Shown: one piece after another, positions 1 through 7,632 of the stretch
Layout of the letters: the number at the start of each line of letters is the position of its first letter
How positions within the stretch are numbered: the first letter of the stretch is position 1
Assembly (NCBI RefSeq): GCF_003031675.1
Contig: NZ_PYWX01000025.1
Span: forward strand, 1-44,710
DNA length: 44,710 nucleotides
Reading direction: 5' to 3'
DNA from: Pseudomonas palleroniana
Lineage (GTDB): Bacteria > Pseudomonadota > Gammaproteobacteria > Pseudomonadales > Pseudomonadaceae
Position numbers and translations under genes: made by a program
The notes under the pieces: generated by a model
What the model saw: only the letters and a program-made list of their open reading frames with translations
The model's database searches: none
Told to the model about the DNA's origin: nothing

Positions 1-222
1 TTGCCGGATTTGGAATACCCGGCGGAAATGTTGGTTCGAAGCGTCAGGCAGAACGGTTCGATAATGTGGAAGGGCAAGCTGGTATTCGTTAGCGAAGCGC
101 TAGCTGGAGAACGAATAGGGCTGAAAGAGACTGAAGATGATGTCTGGGATCTTTACCTGTGTGACTATCCCTTGGGGAGGCTTGGACGGGGAATGACTCG
201 CGTCCAAGCTTCAAATGTGTAA
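1..222 (+). CDS. IS481-family transposase, C-terminal fragment (cut by window edge)
   Basis: Only the last ~73 residues are in the window, and the reading frame is open at base 1. The segment with W-K-G-K-L-V-F-V-S-E-A-L-A-G-E-R and the following G-L-x-E-x-x-D-x-x-W resembles the small beta-rich C-terminal domain that follows the DDE integrase core in IS481-type transposases. The catalytic core lies to the left of the window, so whether the transposase is intact cannot be judged. The stop codon (220-222) lies inside the first of two tandem terminal repeats, as expected for the 3' end of a compact insertion sequence. Family assignment is by recalled similarity and context. Confidence 0.7.
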   Translation: MPDLEYPAEMLVRSVRQNGSIMWKGKLVFVSEALAGERIGLKETEDDVWDLYLCDYPLGRLGRGMTRVQASNV

Positions 223-267
223 ACGATGTCCCCGGTTTCAGATGTAAACGATGTCTACGGTTCTACA
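1..267 (+). mobile_element. Right end of an IS481-type insertion sequence
   Basis: The transposase fragment is followed by two direct copies of TGTAAACGATGTC (218-230 and 243-255, 25 bp apart), each followed by a CGGTT block. The last recognisable element base is about 267, in the context GGTTCTACA. Ending in ...ACA (TGT on the other strand) fits IS481-type terminal inverted repeats. The left end is outside the window. The sequence immediately to the right is the interior of a REP palindrome, so the element seems to have landed inside it. Confidence 0.65.
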
Positions 268-383
268 CCCGCGCTGGGGGGCGAAGCCGCCCTAAACCCT
301 GGCGCCTCGGTCTTACTGAAGCACCGCGGCGTCCTTGGCGGGGCGGCTTTGCCACCCAGCGCGGGGCAAGCCCGCTCACTACA
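268..383. repeat. REP/REPIN palindrome pair, left copy truncated by the IS
   Basis: The right copy (about 340-383) reads, on the minus strand, TGTAGTGAGCGGGCTTGCCC and then the CGCGCTGGG and GGCAAAGCCGCCCC parts typical of Pseudomonas REPs. The left copy begins abruptly at 268 with CCGCGCTGGGGGGCGAAGCC directly after the IS end, so its outer part (the GAGCGGGCTTGCC half) is missing. The right copy runs into the stop codon of the PerM-like gene (379-381). Confidence 0.7.
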
Positions 384-1449
384 ATAGCGGTGCAACTATA
401 GGTTCCTGTCGCGGCCACGCGTCCAGCACCGCCTTGAACAGCGTCGCCAGGGGAATCGCAAAGAACACGCCCCAGAATCCCCATAACCCACCGAACAACA
501 ACACCGCGCAGATGATCGCCACCGGGTGCAGGTTGACGGCTTCCGAGAACAGCAGCGGCACCAGCACATTGCCATCCAGGGTCTGGATGATACCGTACAC
601 CGCCATAAGGTAGATGAACTGGTCGCTCCACCCCCACTGGAACAAGGCGATCAACGTCACCGGCACCGTCACCACCACTGCGCCGACATATGGCACTACC
701 ACAGAAACGCCCACCAGCAGTGCCAGTAACGCCGCATAGTTGAGCCCGAGGACCACAAAGGCGATGTAGGTGACGCCCCCACAGATAACGATCTCAATCA
801 CCTTGCCGCGAATGTAGTTGGCAATCTGACGGTTCATCTCTTCGGCCACTCGGGTAATCAGCGCCCTTTCACGCGGCAGGTAACCGCGGACCCAGCGGCC
901 GATCATCTCGCGGTCCTTGAGGAAGAAAAACACCAGGATCGGCACCAGCACCAGATAGATCATGATGTTGACCAACAACGGCAGGCTGGACAGAGAAAAG
1001 GTCAGCGCCCACTGCCCGAATTTTCCGATCTCGCCGCGCGCCAGTTCAATGGCCTGCACCACCTGCTCATCCGACACCAGATGCGGATAGCGTTCAGGCA
1101 ACATCAGCAACAACGACTGCCACTTGGCCAACATCCCCGGCAACTCGTTGAACAGGGTGATCAACTGATGCCACAGCAGCGGCAGCACCACCACGATGAA
1201 TACCACCAGCAAGCCCATGAACAGGGCAAACACCAACCCCACCGCCACACCACCCGGTAAGCGCAAACGTTCCAGGGTGTTGACCAACCCTTGCATCAGG
1301 TACGCCAGCACCATCCCTGCCAGTACCGGCGCCAGCATGCCGCCCAAAGTGAGCACGGCAGTAAAAGCCAGGAACAGCAGGACCGCCAGCACCACGGCCT
1401 CTTCATCGGAAAAGTAGCGCTGGATCCAGTCTCGTAACACTTTGAACAT
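379..1449 (-). CDS. PerM/AI-2E exporter-family membrane protein
   Basis: A 356-residue polytopic membrane protein of the AI-2E transporter (UPF0118/PerM) family. It has paired hydrophobic helices at the N-terminus (about 15-75), a long soluble stretch, and several helices in the C-terminal half, including the family-like P-x-x-G-A-V-V-V-T-V-P and D-G-N-V-L-V-P regions. ATG at 1449 is preferred over the TTG one codon upstream because a GAGG sits at the right distance. Members are described as AI-2 exporters, cation/proton antiporters or uncharacterised permeases; the sequence does not show which substrate this one moves. It is followed, after 30 bp, by the upstream tusA-like gene in the same direction, so the two are probably co-transcribed (tusA first). 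Confidence 0.85.
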   Translation of the reverse strand: MFKVLRDWIQRYFSDEEAVVLAVLLFLAFTAVLTLGGMLAPVLAGMVLAYLMQGLVNTLERLRLPGGVAVGLVFALFMGLLVVFIVVVLPLLWHQLITLFNELPGMLAKWQSLLLMLPERYPHLVSDEQVVQAIELARGEIGKFGQWALTFSLSSLPLLVNIMIYLVLVPILVFFFLKDREMIGRWVRGYLPRERALITRVAEEMNRQIANYIRGKVIEIVICGGVTYIAFVVLGLNYAALLALLVGVSVVVPYVGAVVVTVPVTLIALFQWGWSDQFIYLMAVYGIIQTLDGNVLVPLLFSEAVNLHPVAIICAVLLFGGLWGFWGVFFAIPLATLFKAVLDAWPRQEPIVAPLL

Positions 1450-1479
1450 CAATCAACCTCGGATGATGGGGCGAACGAT

Positions 1480-1719
1480 TCAGGCCTTTCGTAGCCAGTA
1501 ACAGTACACCCCGGCGGCATCTTCTTCGTGCAGCAGGGTGTGACCGGCCAACTTGGCAAAGGTCCGGAAATCGCGCTGGGAGCCGGCATCCGTGGCGATC
1601 ACCTTGAGTACTGCGCCACTGGCCAATCGATTGAGTTCCAACTTGGCCTTGAGCAGGGGCAACGGGCAATTCAGGCCGCTGGCATCAAGCTCCGCATCAA
1701 AGGCTACAGCGTCGGTCAT
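1480..1719 (-). CDS. TusA-like sulfur carrier protein
   Basis: A 79-residue protein of the TusA/SirA/YedF family, which carries sulfur as a cysteine persulfide. The hallmark Cys-Pro-x-Pro motif is at residues 18-21 (C18-P-L-P), followed by the amphipathic helix L-L-K-A-K-L-E-L-N and a ferredoxin-like fold pattern. The start is ATG at 1717-1719, with CGGAG about 9 bases ahead. The homologue in P. aeruginosa in the same neighbourhood (next to a BepA-like protease) has been linked to molybdenum cofactor and nitrate metabolism rather than to tRNA thiolation; applying that here is inference. It diverges from the bepA-like gene by 94 bp and precedes the PerM-like gene. Confidence 0.88.
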   Translation of the reverse strand: MTDAVAFDAELDASGLNCPLPLLKAKLELNRLASGAVLKVIATDAGSQRDFRTFAKLAGHTLLHEEDAAGVYCYWLRKA

Positions 1720-1813
1720 GGTTTTACTCCGGACAAGCGTTGGGCTGCTTAGAATATCTGGTCCGAAGCTCAGTGTCCGGCTACAGTAGACTCTTTGTCG
1801 AAAGGCTTTGTGC

Positions 1814-3247
1814 ATGACTTTTTTGCGCCCTACCCTGCTGACGCTGGCTTGCCTGCTGGCCTCTCCAGGCTTCGCTGACGACCTGCCGTCACTTGGCGAC
1901 GCCAGTTCTGCCATTGTCTCGCCACAACAGGAATACCAACTGGGCCGCGCCTGGCTTGCCTACCTGCGCGGCCAGGTGTCGCAGCTCAATGACCCGCAGC
2001 TCAAGGACTACGTCGAAACCAGCGTGTACAAACTGGTGGAGACCAGCCAGGTCAATGATCGGCGCCTGGAATTCATCCTGATCAACAGTCCGCAACTCAA
2101 CGCCTTTGCCGCGCCCGGCGGGATTGTCGGGGTCAACGGCGGCCTGTTCCTCAATGCCCAGACCGAAGGTGAGTACGCCTCGGTATTGGCACACGAACTG
2201 GCTCACTTGTCCCAACGTCACTTTGCACGGGGCGTGGAAGCACAGTCGCGCATGCAGCTCCCGATGATGGCCGCCCTGCTCGGCGGCATCATCGCCGCGG
2301 CGGCAGGCGCAGGTGACGCCGGCATTGCCGCCATTGCCGGCAGCCAGGCGGCGGCTATCCAGGAGCAGCGCCGGTTCTCGCGCCAGAATGAACAGGAGGC
2401 TGACCGGATCGGCATCCTCAACCTGGAAAAAGCCGGGTACGACCCGCGCTCCATGCCCACCATGTTCGAACGGCTGATGCGCCAATACCGCTTCGACGCC
2501 AAGCCACCGGAGTTCCTGCTGACTCACCCGGTTACCGAGTCGCGGATTGCCGACACCCGCAACCGCGCCGAACAAGCCAAACCCGGCGGTAAGGAAGACA
2601 GCCTGCGCTATCAACTGATCCGCGCGCGCGTACAACTGCAATATGAAGACACCCCAGGCCTGGCCGCCAAGCGGTTCCAGGCACAACTGGACGAAAACCC
2701 GAAAAACGACGTGGCACGCTATGGCCTGGCCATTGCCCAGATCAAGGGTACCCAGCTCAAGGCGGCCCGAGAAAACCTGGCACCGCTGCTGGCCAAAGCC
2801 CCCAATGACATCACCTACAACCTGGCGCAGATCGAGTTGGACATCACCAACAATCGCCTGCCGGATGCCCAGCAACGCACGGACCGGATGCTCACCCAAT
2901 ACCCCGGCAACTATCCGCTGAATCAGGTGCGCGTGGACTTGCTGCTCAAGCAGAACCGTACCGCAGATGCGGAGAAAGCCCTGGACGGTTTGCTCAAATC
3001 CCGCCCCGATGACCCGGATGTCTGGTACCAGGTCGCCGAGACCCGCGGTTTGTCCGGCAACATCATCGGTCTGCATCAGGCCCGCGCCGAGTACTTTGCC
3101 TTGGTGGGTGACTTCCAGCAGGCCATTCAACAGCTGGACTTCGCCAAGCGCCGGGCAGGCAACAACTTCCCGCTGTCCTCGCGTATCGATGCACGCCAAC
3201 GTGAATTGATTGAACAGGAACGTCTGGTGAAAGGGATGATGGGCTAA
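1814..3247 (+). CDS. bepA: BepA-like M48 metalloprotease with TPR domain
   Basis: A 477-residue periplasmic zinc protease and chaperone of the BepA (YfgC) type, which in E. coli helps assemble or degrade stalled outer-membrane proteins such as LptD. There is a signal peptide (residues 1-22, ending G-F-A-D), the M48 motif H127-E-L-A-H131, and a third zinc ligand in Q-E195-A-D. The C-terminal half (about 250-470) has TPR-like helical repeats. Length matches E. coli BepA (~487 aa). The start is ATG 1814; an in-frame TTG at 1808 is unlikely because the signal peptide fits the ATG. It converges on mucD, another periplasmic protease gene, and shares a terminator with it. Confidence 0.9.
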   Translation: MTFLRPTLLTLACLLASPGFADDLPSLGDASSAIVSPQQEYQLGRAWLAYLRGQVSQLNDPQLKDYVETSVYKLVETSQVNDRRLEFILINSPQLNAFAAPGGIVGVNGGLFLNAQTEGEYASVLAHELAHLSQRHFARGVEAQSRMQLPMMAALLGGIIAAAAGAGDAGIAAIAGSQAAAIQEQRRFSRQNEQEADRIGILNLEKAGYDPRSMPTMFERLMRQYRFDAKPPEFLLTHPVTESRIADTRNRAEQAKPGGKEDSLRYQLIRARVQLQYEDTPGLAAKRFQAQLDENPKNDVARYGLAIAQIKGTQLKAARENLAPLLAKAPNDITYNLAQIELDITNNRLPDAQQRTDRMLTQYPGNYPLNQVRVDLLLKQNRTADAEKALDGLLKSRPDDPDVWYQVAETRGLSGNIIGLHQARAEYFALVGDFQQAIQQLDFAKRRAGNNFPLSSRIDARQRELIEQERLVKGMMG

Positions 3248-3262
3248 ATCCATCGCCCACAA

Positions 3263-3300
3263 AAAAGCCCCGCCTTCGTTAAACGAAGGCGGGGCTTTTT
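3263..3300. terminator. Bidirectional terminator between bepA and mucD
   Basis: A long perfect stem reads AAAAGCCCCGCCTTCGTT on one arm and its complement on the other, with almost no loop, an A-run on the left and a T-run on the right. It can end transcripts arriving from either side, and serves the convergent genes bepA (+) and mucD (-). Confidence 0.92.
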
Positions 3301-3314
3301 AATAGGCTAGAGCC

Positions 3315-4754
3315 TTACTCAGCCAGCTTGAACGTGATGAAGCTCGCACGCCCCTGACGCAGCACACGCATCGACACCGAGCGATTCTTCGGCAATGCCT
3401 TGGCGATGTCGGCGAACTCCTTGGTGGAGTTGATCGCCTGATTGTTCAGGTGGGTGATCACATCCCCCGGCTGCAGGCCGATCAAGGCGGCTGGGCCGTC
3501 CTGAACTTCCTTGATCACCACGCCACCCTTCAGGTCGAAGCTCTTCTTCTGCTCAGCGGTCAGCTCAACCACCGCAATACCCAGGCGGTTGCTGCTGCGC
3601 TCAACGCCTGGCTTGGCGTTACCCAGCGCATCGAGGGCGGCGCCCTCTTCAGGGATAGCCCCTACGGTCAGCTCGACGTTTTGACGCTTGCCATCACGGA
3701 TCACTTCCAACTTGGCCTTGCTGCCGGCTTTCAGAGCACCGACCAGGTGCGGCAAATCGGCGGACATGATGATCGGCTGGCCGTTCATGCTCAGGATCAC
3801 GTCGCCAACTTGCAGGCCGCCTTTGGCAGCCGGGCCGTCGTCCTGAATCTGTGCGACCAGGGCACCGGCCGGTTTCTCGAGGCCGAAGGATTCAGCCAGG
3901 TCTTTGTTCACCTCCTGGATCACGACACCCAACCAGCCGCGGCTGACTTTGCCACCGCTCTTGAGCTGGTTGGAAACGTCCATGGCCACATCGATCGGGA
4001 TCGCGAAGGATACGCCCATGAAGCCACCGGAGCGGGTATAGATCTGCGAGTTGATACCCACCACCTCGCCCGCCAGGTTGAACAGCGGACCACCGGAGTT
4101 ACCCGGGTTGATCGGCACGTCGGTCTGGATGAACGGCACGTAGTTTTCGTTCGGCAGGCTGCGACCAATGGCACTGACGATGCCTTGGGTGACGGTATGG
4201 TCAAAGCCGAAAGGCGAACCGATTGCCACGACCCACTGCCCGGCTTTCAAGTCCTGGGATTTACCCAGTTTCAGTACCGGTAAATCCTTGCCATCGATTT
4301 TCAGCAAGGCCACATCGGAGCGCGGGTCCGTACCGACCAGCTTGGCTTTCAACTCACTGCGGTCGGCCAGGCGCACGAGGATCTCGTCAGCATCGGCAAT
4401 CACATGATTGTTGGTGAGGATGTAGCCATCGGGCGAAATGATGAAACCCGACCCCAGGGACTGCGCTTCGCGCTGGCCACCGCCGCCGCCACGTGGGGAG
4501 CGCTGTTGCGGCATACCCCGTTCGAAGAACTCGCGCAGCATCGGCGGAAGCCCTTCGAGGTCCGGCATCTGCTGGTTCGAGACTTTGCGCTCGGGCAGTT
4601 TCTGCGTGGTACTGATGTTCACCACGGCAGGCGAGGCCTGCTCCACCAACTGGGTGAAGTCAGGCAGTTCGGCCGCTTGCGCGGACACAGCCTGACCCAG
4701 CACCAGCACCGTGGCGACTATGGATAAGTAAGACTTCAAACGTGGTATCGACAT
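3315..4754 (-). CDS. mucD: MucD/DegP-type periplasmic serine endoprotease
   Basis: A 479-residue HtrA protease. It has a signal peptide (1-28, ending A-Q-A-A), a catalytic domain with H117 (T-N-N-H-V-I), D147 (S-D-V-A-L-L) and S220 (G-N-S-G-G-P-L), and two PDZ domains (about 265-365 and 375-475). A Gly-rich loop sits near residue 90. MucD degrades misfolded envelope proteins and restrains AlgU activation in P. aeruginosa. It lies downstream of algU-mucA-mucB on the same strand, but 234 bp separate it from mucB, with a plausible separate promoter in the gap. The start ATG at 4754 has GGGAG just upstream. Confidence 0.95.
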   Translation of the reverse strand: MSIPRLKSYLSIVATVLVLGQAVSAQAAELPDFTQLVEQASPAVVNISTTQKLPERKVSNQQMPDLEGLPPMLREFFERGMPQQRSPRGGGGGQREAQSLGSGFIISPDGYILTNNHVIADADEILVRLADRSELKAKLVGTDPRSDVALLKIDGKDLPVLKLGKSQDLKAGQWVVAIGSPFGFDHTVTQGIVSAIGRSLPNENYVPFIQTDVPINPGNSGGPLFNLAGEVVGINSQIYTRSGGFMGVSFAIPIDVAMDVSNQLKSGGKVSRGWLGVVIQEVNKDLAESFGLEKPAGALVAQIQDDGPAAKGGLQVGDVILSMNGQPIIMSADLPHLVGALKAGSKAKLEVIRDGKRQNVELTVGAIPEEGAALDALGNAKPGVERSSNRLGIAVVELTAEQKKSFDLKGGVVIKEVQDGPAALIGLQPGDVITHLNNQAINSTKEFADIAKALPKNRSVSMRVLRQGRASFITFKLAE

Positions 4755-4867
4755 ACAGCTCCCGTTACGACGAGCAGGGTTGAGCGACAGGGTTCAAGAA
4801 ACACCGAAAACTACGATCGGCATCTTTGTTCCGCGAACAAAACAAGGCCGGAGCCGACAAGCCCTGA

Positions 4868-4896
4868 CCTATAAAAAACATGGGGATTTTTTGCAA
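4868..4896 (-). promoter_or_regulatory. Candidate sigma-70 promoter for mucD
   Basis: On the minus strand TTGCAA (4891-4896) is followed after 17 bp by TATAGG (4868-4873), in the otherwise empty 234-bp gap between mucB and mucD. Spacing is ideal and both hexamers are near consensus. mucD in P. aeruginosa is reported to have its own promoter, which supports the idea. No transcript data are available. Confidence 0.45.
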
Positions 4897-4988
4897 GTGA
4901 AAATAACGAACCAGACATTTCATGCTCTCAATACCCAACCAAGCAGAGGCTCACATTGGAAGGTCAGGATGAACATAGGATTAACAAC

Positions 4989-5951
4989 TCATGGCTGGGT
5001 GGCAACCTTTTCACCGCGCACCGACAGCGCGATGCGTTCGGCGGTGCCGATGGGGATTTCGCCGACAACCGTCACCATCATCTCGCCGTCCACCGTGTTC
5101 AGGCGCCGTGACACCGCAACCGTAGGCCCCAGTTGAGTGCGGGTTTCCGTCACGCTCGCTCCGTCTGTCGACTCGAGAAACACCGAGAAGCGTGCAAGGC
5201 CGTCGCTATACATCCAACTGTCGACAGTAGATTGGGTTTGGCTATCTCGGCGTGCGTTACTGCTGATGGGCTCAAAACCAGGCGGCAGCCAGTTCAGGTG
5301 CCATGCCTGATCGGCAGGTACTTCTGGCGCGTTGTTGTTGGAAACGGCGACGGCTTTACATTCGCCGCTGGGCTGCAGATCGCGATCAGAAGGCGCGACC
5401 GACGTATTCAGGCGGGTGAATTGAAAACGTTCCAACAACTGCCCCTGATCATTGAGTAACAACGATTTGAGTGGCAATGCCGTTTCGCGATCCAGATGCA
5501 ACTCGAAGCCATATCGGTATTGGTCTCGAGGGGTGATCGAGACAATCACCGCGTTACGACCGGCCACACGGGATTTCCCGATAACGGACAGTTCATAAAA
5601 GGGAGTGAGCTTTTGGGGATCAAGAACACGCGCGGCCGAGGCATCACGCGAATTCCCAAGGCCTGCGACGAGTGTGCCGCTGACGCATTGAGTACGACCA
5701 TCTATCCGTACGACTTCCTGGGCAGAACCGTCGAGCTGGAGTAATCGCTCACGAACCTGACCATTCTGGACACGATGCCAGATGTCATGGGTAGAAAAAC
5801 TGCCATTACGTTCGTAGACGAACGTACCTTCGAAGCTTTGTTGCTGCTCTGCACGCCCAAGTCGAGTCATCCAGTCTTGGGCTTCGTCGGCATGGGCGGA
5901 TAGTGCAAACCAGCTACTGAGCAAAAGCGTGAGGAGCGGTATGGCGCGCAT
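4989..5951 (-). CDS. mucB: MucB (RseB-like) periplasmic regulator of AlgU
   Basis: A 320-residue periplasmic protein that binds the periplasmic part of MucA and shields it from AlgW cleavage; it senses envelope or lipid stress. The signal peptide is residues 1-21 (ending S-A-H-A), followed by the large and small MucB/RseB lobes. ATG 5951 is chosen because the signal peptide starts there; the longer frame runs back into mucA. It lies 16 bp downstream of mucA in the algU operon. The next gene in P. aeruginosa would be mucC, which is absent here. Confidence 0.94.
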   Translation of the reverse strand: MRAIPLLTLLLSSWFALSAHADEAQDWMTRLGRAEQQQSFEGTFVYERNGSFSTHDIWHRVQNGQVRERLLQLDGSAQEVVRIDGRTQCVSGTLVAGLGNSRDASAARVLDPQKLTPFYELSVIGKSRVAGRNAVIVSITPRDQYRYGFELHLDRETALPLKSLLLNDQGQLLERFQFTRLNTSVAPSDRDLQPSGECKAVAVSNNNAPEVPADQAWHLNWLPPGFEPISSNARRDSQTQSTVDSWMYSDGLARFSVFLESTDGASVTETRTQLGPTVAVSRRLNTVDGEMMVTVVGEIPIGTAERIALSVRGEKVATQP

Positions 5952-5967
5952 AGTGCTCCTCAGCGAT

Positions 5968-6555
5968 TCAACGGTTTTCCAGGCTTGCAGCACGTGCGTA
6001 AGGCAGAGCGCTTTCAGTACCTTTCAAGGCCGACTCCTGTGCGTGTTGACGCAGGTAGCCTGGAAGGCGCTGATCTTGCCAGCCGGATTGCCCTTGCAGT
6101 ACGCCATTGGCCATTGGGCCGGTGGTGTCAGAGCTTTCCTTGTAGCCGGCCAGTACAGCCGGGCCCTTGACTTGCGGACCAGCCATCACCGGCTGCTGAA
6201 CCTGTTGGGCCAGCTCGTTACCGGCGATTTCGTCCTGGTTGTACAGGCGAACACCCGCCAATACGGCAACAGTCACCGAAGCAGCAACCGCCAGGCGACC
6301 CAGGCTACGCCATGGACCACGAGCAGCTTTTGCCGGAACGGCTTCATCGGCCAGCGCAGCAGAAACGGCCGCAGCAATATCCAAACGAGGGATTAGTAGA
6401 TCCTTGTGCATCACCGCCCGAGCGACTTGGTAACGAGACCAGGTATCACGGGTTTCGGCATCATCAAATGCGTTGAGCACTCGACGAAGTTCCAGTTCAT
6501 CCGCTTCGTTATCCATCACTGCGGACAGCGATTCCTGCAGGGCATCACGACTCAT
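5968..6555 (-). CDS. mucA: MucA anti-sigma factor
   Basis: A 195-residue single-pass inner-membrane anti-sigma factor (RseA family). The N-terminal cytoplasmic domain (1-80; S-R-D-A-L-Q-E-S-L-S-A-V-M-D-N-E) binds AlgU. One transmembrane helix lies at about 85-104, and the periplasmic tail (105-195) is the target of regulated proteolysis and of MucB. Length is close to the P. aeruginosa protein (194 aa) and no truncation like the mucoid mucA22 allele is seen. The start is ATG 6555. It lies 32 bp after algU. Confidence 0.95.
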   Translation of the reverse strand: MSRDALQESLSAVMDNEADELELRRVLNAFDDAETRDTWSRYQVARAVMHKDLLIPRLDIAAAVSAALADEAVPAKAARGPWRSLGRLAVAASVTVAVLAGVRLYNQDEIAGNELAQQVQQPVMAGPQVKGPAVLAGYKESSDTTGPMANGVLQGQSGWQDQRLPGYLRQHAQESALKGTESALPYARAASLENR

Positions 6556-6587
6556 GGCGGTTCCTCTCTTGGCTGTCGCCGCTGTCT

Positions 6588-7169
6588 TTAGTTTTCCTGC
6601 AACAACGGTTGCAAGGCTTTGTCGATGGCTTCCCGGGCCCGGAAAATCCGTGACCTTACAGTCCCCACCGGACATTGCATGACGCTCGCAATGTCTTCGT
6701 AACTCAGACCATCGAATTCACGTAAAGTTAACGCGGTACGCAAATCTTCCGGCAGTTGCTGAATTGTGCGATGAACGGTGCCTTCGATTTCGTCGCGCAG
6801 CAATGAACGCTCCGGCGACTCGAGATCCTTGAGGCCATGATCACCATCGTAAAATTCAGCATCTTCTGAACTTACATCACTATCCGGTGGGCGGCGGCCG
6901 CGAGACACCAGATAGTTCTTCGCCGTGTTAATGGCGATGCGATATAGCCACGTGTAAAACGCACTATCACCGCGGAAATTGCCTAGTGCACGGTATGCCT
7001 TGATAAAGGCTTCCTGTGCTACATCCTGCGCTTCATGGGTGTCGTGCACGAATCGCACGATCAACCCGAGAATTTTGTGCTGGTATTTCAGCACTAGCAG
7101 ATCAAATGCACGCTTGTCACCGCGCTGAACGCGCTCGACCAGCTGCTGATCCTCTTCCTGGGTTAGCAT
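6588..7169 (-). CDS. algU: RNA polymerase sigma factor AlgU (RpoE/AlgT)
   Basis: A 193-residue ECF sigma factor. Region 2 contains the typical D-V-A-Q-E-A-F-I-K-A-Y-R-A-L and F-Y-T-W-L-Y-R-I-A-I-N-T-A-K-N stretches. Region 4 contains the helix-turn-helix L-S-Y-E-D-I-A-S-V-M-Q-C-P-V-G-T-V-R-S-R. It controls envelope stress, alginate and osmotic responses. The start is ATG 7169 (M-L-T-Q-E-E-D-Q), as in other pseudomonads. Two promoters with AlgU consensus lie upstream, so autoregulation is expected. It heads the algU-mucA-mucB operon, next to nadB as in many gammaproteobacteria. Confidence 0.97.
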   Translation of the reverse strand: MLTQEEDQQLVERVQRGDKRAFDLLVLKYQHKILGLIVRFVHDTHEAQDVAQEAFIKAYRALGNFRGDSAFYTWLYRIAINTAKNYLVSRGRRPPDSDVSSEDAEFYDGDHGLKDLESPERSLLRDEIEGTVHRTIQQLPEDLRTALTLREFDGLSYEDIASVMQCPVGTVRSRIFRAREAIDKALQPLLQEN

Positions 7170-7228
7170 GAACACTCCTCGTTGTACTTGAAGGAGGCTT
7201 GCATAACTAAATGACCAGGCTTGCAAAC

Positions 7229-7255
7229 ATAGACTCGGGCTTTTCGCAAAAGTTC
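7229..7255 (-). promoter_or_regulatory. Proximal AlgU-type promoter of algU
   Basis: On the minus strand GAACTT (7250-7255) is followed after exactly 16 bp by TCTAT (7229-7233), matching the AlgU/RpoE consensus GAACTT-N16/17-TCnnA closely. It would give a leader of about 50 bases before the algU ATG at 7169. Confidence 0.75.
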
Positions 7256-7420
7256 TCCCCTTTCAAGCAAGTTTCCGGCGCGCACTGTTTTGGCACACAC
7301 GAAAAACGCAGCTCGGGCAACGCCGGCTGCGCGAATAATCTTGTCGTCGGCTCCTGACGCGTCCAATGCTCCCGACGGGCCAATAAACTCAACGTTTTCC
7401 CAGCTTTCGGGCAACCTGCT

Positions 7421-7448
7421 ATTGAGTCGGGACTGCTGCAAAAAGTTC
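7421..7448 (-). promoter_or_regulatory. Distal AlgU-type promoter of algU
   Basis: On the minus strand GAACTT (7443-7448) is followed after 17 bp by TCAAT (7421-7425). It is a second match to the AlgU consensus, about 190 bp upstream of the proximal one. P. aeruginosa algU also has more than one AlgU-dependent promoter. Confidence 0.6.
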
Positions 7449-7520
7449 CCCCCTCCAATAACCGGCTCATTTCACCCGACTGATGCGCGGCAATCTCATA
7501 TTGCCACGAATGCCCGACTA

Positions 7521-7547
7521 TTGTGCCGCTCCCCCCCTCTATATACT
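7521..7547 (+). promoter_or_regulatory. Weak candidate promoter for nadB
   Basis: In the 463-bp gap between algU and nadB, TATACT (7542-7547) is a good -10 and TTGTGC (7521-7526) a modest -35, with short 15-bp spacing. This would place the start about 80 bases before nadB. Apart from this and the two AlgU promoters, nothing else is recognised in the gap. Confidence 0.25.
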
Positions 7548-7632
7548 AGTGGCCCGTGTGACCCTTTGATTCGCCGATCCAGGCGTCCTGTCTGCGCCAG
7601 CCTTTCGGATCGCTTTTTGCGGAATCCTTCCA

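Noticed and set aside
1889..3262. 457-residue open frame on the minus strand
   Set aside because: Antisense to the BepA-like protease; it would run across the shared terminator and has no domain.
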